Shown here: in pieces, positions 6,719 to 10,008 of the stretch
Numbering within the stretch: position 1 is the first letter of the stretch
Layout of the letters: each line of letters begins with the position of its first letter
From: JAZNLR01 sp045579195
GTDB lineage: Bacteria > Bacillota > Clostridia > Christensenellales > CAMQZB01
Reading direction: 5' to 3'
Assembly (NCBI GenBank): GCA_045579195.1
Contig: JAZNLR010000017.1
Location: forward strand, 1-10,008
Length of the DNA: 10,008 nt
Position numbers and translations under genes: made by a program
The notes under the pieces: generated by a model
What the model was told of the DNA's origin: nothing
Databases searched by the model: none
Seen by the model: the letters and a program-made list of their open reading frames with translations, nothing else

Positions 6719-7867
6719 ATGAACACTTTCGATACCCCTGCAAGAAGACGAGGAAGCGATTGCGCAAAATGGGCAAATCTTGAAAAAGACGTCATCCCCA
6801 TGTGGGTTGCCGATATGGATTTCCAGTCCCCTCCCCCCATCCTTGAGGCGATGCTCAAGCGCGTGCAGCACGGTTATTTCGGATATCCTTACACGTTGGA
6901 TCTCCTCAAAGAAACCATCGTCGCACATTATGAAACCGTCTATCATGTCAAGGTCGAATCCGATTGGATCGTTTGGGTGCCCAGCGTCATTTCAGGCGCG
7001 GTGAACGCATTGCAGATGATGAACGGAACGTTTATGTTCTCCACACCGATGTACGACCACATCCGCAGTCTGACGCGGGAAGCAAACCTCCCTGTCATCG
7101 AAGTTCCCATGAAGCGAGATGACCGCTATCATTACACAATGGACATCGCCGCCCTGGAAAACGCAGTCACGCCCGAGGTCAAGTGCCTGATTTTATGCAA
7201 TCCGCACAACCCAGTCGGCCGCGTCTATGAGAAGACGGAATTGCTGGAGTTGCTGGAATTCTGCAAAAAGCACCATCTGTTGCTCATCAGCGATGAGATC
7301 CACTGTGAACTGATTCTCGAAAACAGGCATCACCCCTTCTTCAGCATCAGTGAAGATGCAAAAGAATTCAGCATCACGCTTTCAAGCGCGGGAAAAACCT
7401 GCAATATCCCGGGGCTTCCCATGGGCTTTGCCATCATCCCGAACGAAGAGCTTCGCTCAAACTTCAGTCGTCGCCAAGACGGGCTGTTGCCATCGCCGAA
7501 CGTCATCACTTTGGCGGCTTACGAAAAGGCGTATGACGGCAGTTGCACGCCGTGGAAAGAGGAGTTAAAAACGTATCTTCGCGCAAATCGCGATCTTGCA
7601 GAGGCTCGTCTCAATCAGATCCCCGAGCTAAAAACGCCGCACAACGAAGGAACTTATCTTCTCTGGATCGACTGCTCCGCGCTTAAGCTTGAAGACCCCG
7701 CCGCCTTCTTCTTAGAACATGCGCACGTCCGAGTTTCTCCGGGCCAAATTTACGGTGACAAACAATTCGTCCGCTTCAACTTCGCCTGTCCCAAAAGCCA
7801 GCTGATCGATGCGCTTGATCGGATGGAAGCCGCAATTCAAACCTTGCGAAACGAAACCCTGAAATAA
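6719..7867 (+). CDS. MalY/PatB-type PLP-dependent cystathionine beta-lyase (C-S lyase)
   Basis: A 382-residue fold-type I PLP enzyme of aminotransferase class I/II. Family features in order are the N-terminal IPMWVADMDF (26-35), CNPHNPVGRVY (160-170, cofactor-contacting Asn), SDEIHCELI (191-199, with Asp192 expected to pair with the pyridine nitrogen), the PLP Schiff-base lysine Lys226 in SSAGKTCNIPGLPMGF, SPGQIYG (340-346) and VRFNFAC (351-357) with the carboxylate-binding Arg353. MalY/PatB enzymes cleave cystathionine or cysteine conjugates to a thiol, pyruvate and ammonia; the real substrate cannot be read here. No signal peptide is seen, so it is cytoplasmic. AAAGGAG lies 5 nt before the ATG. 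The gene stands alone between a promoter and a terminator, without methionine-pathway neighbours. A general aminotransferase is the main alternative. Confidence 0.92.
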   Translation: MNTFDTPARRRGSDCAKWANLEKDVIPMWVADMDFQSPPPILEAMLKRVQHGYFGYPYTLDLLKETIVAHYETVYHVKVESDWIVWVPSVISGAVNALQMMNGTFMFSTPMYDHIRSLTREANLPVIEVPMKRDDRYHYTMDIAALENAVTPEVKCLILCNPHNPVGRVYEKTELLELLEFCKKHHLLLISDEIHCELILENRHHPFFSISEDAKEFSITLSSAGKTCNIPGLPMGFAIIPNEELRSNFSRRQDGLLPSPNVITLAAYEKAYDGSCTPWKEELKTYLRANRDLAEARLNQIPELKTPHNEGTYLLWIDCSALKLEDPAAFFLEHAHVRVSPGQIYGDKQFVRFNFACPKSQLIDALDRMEAAIQTLRNETLK

Positions 7868-7872
7868 AAACG

Positions 7873-7906
7873 AAAAGGTATGCAGAAACTCTGCATACCT
7901 TTTTTT
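7873..7906. terminator. Bidirectional intrinsic terminator between convergent genes
   Basis: AAAAGGTATGCAGA (7873-7886) pairs perfectly with TCTGCATACCTTTT (7890-7903) around a 3-nt loop, with a T run to 7906. On the minus strand the same stem is followed by TTTT and the T-rich CGTTTTTATTTC, so it should also stop the rubrerythrin transcript, whose stop codon lies 40 nt away. A 14-bp perfect stem makes this a strong call. Confidence 0.95.
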
Positions 7907-7945
7907 GTGAATTTTTATTTGCGAGATTTTGATCAAACCCGCGAT

Positions 7946-8488
7946 CTAGTCGAAATATCTCTTGAGAAGTCCCTCAAATGCCTTGCCGTGACGAGCTTCG
8001 TCCTTGCACATTTCATGAACGGTGTCGTGCACTGCATCATATCCAAGCTCTTTTGCGCGCTTTGCAATTTTGAGCTTGCCTTCGGTCGCGCCGTACTCAG
8101 CCATCACGCGAAGCTCAAGATTCTTCTTGGTGGACGCGGTGACAACTTCGCCGAGGAGTTCCGCAAATTTTGCAGCATGCTCAGCCTCTTCAAACGCGAT
8201 TCTCTTATACGCCTCTGCAACCTCAGGATATCCTTCACGGTCAGCAACGCGGCTCATCGCAAGGTACATTCCAACTTCGGTGCATTCTCCGGTGAAGTTA
8301 TCGCGAAGGCCCATAACGACTTCTTCGTCCAACCCTTGCGCAACGCCCACTCTGTGTTCGTCTGCCCAAACGAGCTTCTCGGTGTCGAGAATGTCTTCAA
8401 ACTTGGAAGCAGCCGCCTTACACTGCGGGCAAAGCTCGGGGATGTCCCCTTCCATCACGTAACCACAAACCATACATCTTTTCTTCAT
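7946..8488 (-). CDS. Reverse rubrerythrin (N-terminal rubredoxin domain, C-terminal diiron domain)
   Basis: A 180-residue cytoplasmic non-haem iron peroxidase. Residues 1-30 form a rubredoxin-like Fe(Cys)4 site (Cys5, Cys8, Cys20, Cys23: CMVCGY ... CPQC). Residues about 40-178 form a ferritin-like four-helix diiron domain with FTGECTEVGMYLAMSR, the ExxH motif Glu101-His104 in FEEAEHAAKF, AEYGATEGK, and the second ExxH motif Glu164-His167 in CKDEARHGKAF. In classical rubrerythrin the rubredoxin domain is C-terminal; here the order is reversed, as in the clostridial reverse rubrerythrins that reduce peroxide (and oxygen) using NADH via electron carriers. The ATG at 8488 is preferred to an in-frame TTG at 8494 because GGAGG lies 9 nt before the ATG but only 3 nt before the TTG. 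It lies 27 nt downstream of perR, in the same transcript. Confidence 0.95.
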   Translation of the reverse strand: MKKRCMVCGYVMEGDIPELCPQCKAAASKFEDILDTEKLVWADEHRVGVAQGLDEEVVMGLRDNFTGECTEVGMYLAMSRVADREGYPEVAEAYKRIAFEEAEHAAKFAELLGEVVTASTKKNLELRVMAEYGATEGKLKIAKRAKELGYDAVHDTVHEMCKDEARHGKAFEGLLKRYFD

Positions 8489-8497
8489 AATCAATAA

Positions 8498-8502
8498 CCT
8501 CC
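8498..8502 (-). promoter_or_regulatory. Ribosome binding site deciding the rubrerythrin start
   Basis: GGAGG on the minus strand, 9 nt before the ATG at 8488 and only 3 nt from the competing TTG at 8494, favours the ATG and a 180-residue protein. Confidence 0.8.
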
Positions 8503-8515
8503 AAAAACCTTTGAT

Positions 8516-8902
8516 TCAAATTTTTTCATTCTGACAAGCAGGGCAAATTCCGTAAAAGACCAGCGAGTGCGTGTCCGCCTGCATTCCGCATTCATTCATC
8601 AACTGCTCATTGACGTTTGCGGAAAGATTGATGTCGTAAATCGTGCGACAGTGCTTACACACAAAGTGTTCGTGTGGGCGTGTTCTGCCGTCGTAATTCA
8701 CGCGTCCGGAATCGGTGTCGATGCGGATGATCTCGCCGTCGTTTGCAAGCAGATTCAGATTGCGGTAAACCGTTCCCAGCGACAGCGCGGGGATCTCGGA
8801 TTTGAGCTGTTCATAAATCCACTGTGCATCCGGATGACATTCAACGCTCTTCAACAAAGTGAGAATTGCTTCCCTCTGTTTTGAGTACCGTTTCGCCGTC
8901 AT
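8516..8902 (-). CDS. perR: PerR-type peroxide-sensing repressor (Fur family)
   Basis: A 128-residue Fur-family regulator with an N-terminal winged helix (about 3-70; recognition region SLGTVYRNLNLL, 41-52) and a C-terminal metal and dimer domain. The structural zinc site is present: Cys82, Cys85, Cys120, Cys123. The five residues that bind regulatory metal in Bacillus PerR are all in place by alignment: His23 (HPDA), Asp71 (YDG), His77 and His79 (RPHEHF) and Asp90 (IYD). This favours PerR over Fur or Zur, and His23/His77 would be the oxidation targets that release DNA on peroxide stress. AAGGAGA lies 8 nt before the ATG. It is the first gene of a two-gene operon with reverse rubrerythrin and has a Per box at its own promoter, so it is very likely autoregulated. 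Metal choice (Fe or Mn) cannot be read from sequence. Confidence 0.93.
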   Translation of the reverse strand: MTAKRYSKQREAILTLLKSVECHPDAQWIYEQLKSEIPALSLGTVYRNLNLLANDGEIIRIDTDSGRVNYDGRTRPHEHFVCKHCRTIYDINLSANVNEQLMNECGMQADTHSLVFYGICPACQNEKI

Positions 8903-8922
8903 TTCGTTGCTCTCCTTATCAG

Positions 8923-8937
8923 TAATAATTCTTATTA
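8923..8937. promoter_or_regulatory. Per box at the perR-rubrerythrin promoter
   Basis: TAATAATTCTTATTA is a perfect 6-3-6 palindrome matching 11 of the 14 defined bases of the Bacillus Per box TTATAATNATTATAA. It covers the predicted transcription start (about 8936), where PerR binding would block transcription. Confidence 0.85.
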
Positions 8938-8946
8938 TCGATAATA
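8933..8946. promoter_or_regulatory. Second palindrome overlapping the Per box and -10
   Basis: TATTATCGATAATA is a perfect 14-bp palindrome overlapping the Per box by 5 bp and covering four bases of the -10. The two dyad centres lie about 10 bp apart, one helical turn. It could be a second Fur-family site. Confidence 0.5.
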
Positions 8947-8971
8947 TAACCTATTTTTCGTCCTTTGTCAA
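8943..8971 (-). promoter_or_regulatory. Promoter of the perR-rubrerythrin operon
   Basis: On the minus strand TTGACA (8971-8966), a 17-bp spacer and TATATT (8948-8943) form a near-consensus promoter. The leader is short, about 35 nt. Such strength fits a repressed, inducible operon. Confidence 0.88.
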
Positions 8972-9053
8972 GCCTTTTTCAAAAAAAAATAAAAAAAGTT
9001 TTTCAATTTGACCAAAATGCGTGCTTTTTTCGGAAATAATATCCTTTAAGCAA
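8972..9053. other. A/T-tract spacer between divergent promoters
   Basis: This part of the 323-nt spacer between perR and the XRE-cupin gene has long A and T runs and two TTTTTCAA copies (8975-8982 and 8999-9006). AGTTTTTCAATTTGACC (8998-9014) resembles ACTTTTTCAAATTTACC on the minus strand upstream of the surface-protein promoter (about 5260-5244). No ORF or RNA gene is seen. UP-element or bent-DNA roles are possible. Confidence 0.4.
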
Positions 9054-9082
9054 TTGACATTGCCCCTTTGTTTGCATATAAT
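9054..9082 (+). promoter_or_regulatory. Perfect-consensus promoter of the XRE-cupin regulator
   Basis: TTGACA (9054-9059), a 17-bp spacer and TATAAT (9077-9082) match the housekeeping consensus at every base. The expected start is near 9089, so the leader is about 137 nt, much longer than the other leaders here. A promoter this strong would be expected to be held by a repressor. Confidence 0.92.
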
Positions 9083-9097
9083 TATTCTTGTATTTGC

Positions 9098-9166
9098 GTT
9101 TAGTATTTTTAAACTTTTGGTTTAGACATACGAAACTTGGTAAACTTGGGGTTTAATGCAAACCCC
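9098..9166. promoter_or_regulatory. Cluster of TAAAC/GTTTA palindromes in the regulator leader
   Basis: Two 15-bp palindromes, TAAACTTTTGGTTTA (9110-9124) and TAAACTTGGGGTTTA (9141-9155), are 13/15 identical and start 31 bp apart. Further half-sites are GTTTA at 9098, GAAAC at 9132 and CAAAC at 9159. Spacing averages about 10 bp. The likely reading is an autoregulatory operator array for the XRE-cupin protein; a structured leader RNA is the alternative. Confidence 0.55.
9148..9166 (+). other. RNA hairpin in the regulator leader
   Basis: GGGGTTT (9148-9154) pairs with AAACCCC (9160-9166) around the loop AATGC. There is no following T run, so it is not an intrinsic terminator. It overlaps the second TAAAC/GTTTA palindrome, so DNA and RNA explanations compete. 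Confidence 0.45.
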
Positions 9167-9174
9167 CTTCCTAT

Positions 9175-9193
9175 TACGCGCGCGTGTACGCGC
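9175..9193 (+). repeat. 19-nt alternating pyrimidine-purine tract containing CGCGCGCGTGT
   Basis: TACGCGCGCGTGTACGCGC alternates strictly and contains the near-palindrome GCGCGT-GT-ACGCGC (9180-9193), which could fold as RNA or adopt unusual DNA structure. The 11-mer at 9177-9187 is shared with the surface-protein leader (5165-5175, minus). It lies 32 nt before the ATG. Confidence 0.55.
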
Positions 9194-9214
9194 CCGTCAT
9201 TTTGGAAAAAGAAA

Positions 9215-9219
9215 GAGGA
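9215..9219 (+). promoter_or_regulatory. Ribosome binding site deciding the XRE-cupin start
   Basis: GAGGA, 6 nt before the ATG at 9226, supports that start. An in-frame GTG at 9184 lies inside the GC-rich tract and has no ribosome site. Confidence 0.75.
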
Positions 9220-9225
9220 ATTGAA

Positions 9226-9759
9226 ATGGAAATCGGTTTGAAAATTAAAGAGCAGCGATTGCAATGCGGTTTGACGCAGGAAGAGCTTGCAGATCGGTGC
9301 GAATTGACGAAGGGTTATATTTCCCAATTGGAAAACGACCTGACCTCTCCGTCCATTGCAACCTTGCAAGACATTCTTGCCGCGCTCGGAACGGACTTGA
9401 AGCACTTCTTTGCGGAAGAAACACCCGAAAAGATCGTCTTCACCGAGAATGACTTTATCACAAAGGAAACGGCGGAAAGCGCGCTCACCTGGCTCGTTCC
9501 CAACAGTCAGAAAAACATGATGGAGCCCATCCTTCTCGAATTGCAGCCCGGCGCATCTTCGGGTGCGGATATGCCCCATGAGGGAGAGGAGTTCGGCTTC
9601 GTTTTGGAAGGAAGCGTTCGCCTCCATCTCGGCGACAAGAACTTCGTTGTCAAGGCAGGAGAATCTTTCTATTACTCTGCGGCAAAGATTCACTTCCTGG
9701 AATGCGTCGGCAAACAGCCCGCAAAACTAATTTGGGTTTCCACGCCCCCGAACTTTTGA
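9226..9759 (+). CDS. XRE-family regulator with C-terminal cupin sensor domain
   Basis: A 177-residue cytoplasmic DNA-binding regulator. Residues 4-62 are a Cro/CI helix-turn-helix: IGLKIKEQRLQCGLTQEELA, then CELTKGYISQLENDLTSPS, with the recognition helix around 28-38. Residues about 100-172 are a cupin_2 barrel (PGASSGADMPHEGEEFGFVL, LHLGDKNFVVKAGESFYY, IHFLE) with candidate metal or ligand residues His118, Glu122 and His156. This is the PuuR-like layout in which the cupin senses a small molecule. The next gene, 61 nt downstream, is a PotA-like ATPase; in clostridia such regulators commonly precede polyamine transport operons, so polyamine sensing is a reasonable inference but not shown. The ATG is chosen over a GTG at 9184 that would add 14 residues outside the usual domain. 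Its leader holds a palindrome array suited to autoregulation. Confidence 0.93.
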   Translation: MEIGLKIKEQRLQCGLTQEELADRCELTKGYISQLENDLTSPSIATLQDILAALGTDLKHFFAEETPEKIVFTENDFITKETAESALTWLVPNSQKNMMEPILLELQPGASSGADMPHEGEEFGFVLEGSVRLHLGDKNFVVKAGESFYYSAAKIHFLECVGKQPAKLIWVSTPPNF

Positions 9760-9767
9760 TCGGGGCG
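9743..9767 (+). other. Hairpin over the regulator stop codon
   Basis: CGCCCCCG (9743-9750) can pair with CGGGGCG (9761-9767) with one bulged C, around the 10-nt loop AACTTTTGAT that contains the stop codon. No T run follows, so termination is unlikely. It may affect translation or mRNA stability between the regulator and the transporter. Confidence 0.35.
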
Positions 9768-9820
9768 CTTGAACTGATTGAACAAAAGATTCGAATCATT
9801 CATAGATGAGAGGACAAACG

Positions 9821-10008
9821 ATGAGAGACGACGTCATTATCGACCTGAAAGGTGTCAGCAAAAAGTACAGCGAAACGTACGCTGTGAAGGATTTCAATTT
9901 TTACATCCGCAAAGGTGAATTCGTCACCTTCCTTGGGCCGTCCGGCTGCGGAAAGACCACAACCCTGCGTCTTATAGGCGGCTTTGAGCAGCCCAACGAG
10001 GGCGACAT
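9821..10008 (+). CDS. potA: ABC transporter ATP-binding protein, PotA-like, N-terminal part only
   Basis: Only the first 62 codons lie in the window. The protein begins MRDDVIIDLKGVSKKYSE and contains an aromatic A-loop candidate (Tyr16 or Tyr20) and the Walker A motif GPSGCGKTTT (39-48), followed by LRLIGGFEQPNEGD. The last segment is typical of the PotA/spermidine-putrescine (MOI/CUT1) class of importer ATPases. GAGAGGA lies 6 nt before the ATG. The 61-nt gap after the XRE-cupin gene has no clear promoter or terminator, so co-transcription is likely. The ATPase would power import together with membrane and binding proteins expected downstream. Iron, thiosulfate or maltose-type ATPases share this N-terminus, so the substrate is inferred from context. 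Confidence 0.85.
   Translation, partial: MRDDVIIDLKGVSKKYSETYAVKDFNFYIRKGEFVTFLGPSGCGKTTTLRLIGGFEQPNEGD

Noticed and set aside
8489..8494. TTG start for rubrerythrin at 8494
   Set aside because: GGAGG is only 3 nt away, too close; the ATG at 8488 has 9-nt spacing.
7880..8497. 205-codon plus-strand frame opposite rubrerythrin
   Set aside because: It starts inside the terminator hairpin and mirrors the rubrerythrin codons; the minus-strand protein has perfect family motifs.
9148..9200. Known riboswitch or intrinsic terminator in the XRE-cupin leader
   Set aside because: The hairpins lack a T run and the leader matches no riboswitch core I recognise; operator DNA explains the palindromes equally well.
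9184..9225. Upstream GTG start for the XRE-cupin gene (14 extra residues)
   Set aside because: The GTG lies in the alternating GC tract without a ribosome site; the ATG at 9226 has GAGGA at good spacing and fits the domain start.

Overview
The window looks like chromosomal DNA from a Bacillota bacterium, most likely an anaerobic gut-type member of the Clostridia. The evidence is AT-rich intergenic spacers with consensus sigma-A type promoters, strong GGAGG ribosome sites, a PerR plus reverse rubrerythrin pair, a lipobox phosphatase, and an XRE-cupin regulator placed before a PotA-like ATPase. A lineage near Christensenellales is possible, but that is a guess from gene style.

Layout. Positions 1-5118 (minus) hold the 5' part (1706 codons) of one very large secreted protein. 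It has a Sec signal peptide, an N-terminal region resembling beta-helix/GLUG surface proteins, and about 13 tandem MBG/YDG-type beta repeats; its C-terminus lies outside the window. A divergent promoter region (5119-5455) separates it from a complete alkaline phosphatase lipoprotein gene (5456-6532, plus), which ends at a terminator. A MalY/PatB-type PLP-dependent C-S lyase gene with its own promoter follows (6719-7867, plus). It converges on a two-gene peroxide-stress operon on the minus strand: perR (8516-8902), then reverse rubrerythrin (7946-8488). A hairpin that should terminate in both directions lies between the convergent genes. Divergent from perR, a perfect-consensus promoter drives a long leader, an XRE-cupin regulator (9226-9759) and the start of a polyamine-type ABC transporter ATPase (9821 onward, cut by the window edge).

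How the genes work together. PerR very probably represses its own operon through a Per box that overlaps the transcription start, so peroxide would induce the rubrerythrin peroxidase. The XRE-cupin protein probably controls itself and the transporter. Its leader carries two near-identical palindromes, TAAACTTTTGGTTTA and TAAACTTGGGGTTTA, starting 31 bp apart. A related palindrome lies inside the promoter of the giant surface protein, and both leaders also contain the 11-mer CGCGCGCGTGT. These shared signals are the least explained part of the window and suggest, without proving it, that the XRE-cupin protein also controls the surface protein.

I see no CRISPR array, tRNA, rRNA, insertion sequence, prophage or recognisable defence system. 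Most gene families here are familiar; the possible novelty lies in the regulatory DNA and the giant surface protein.
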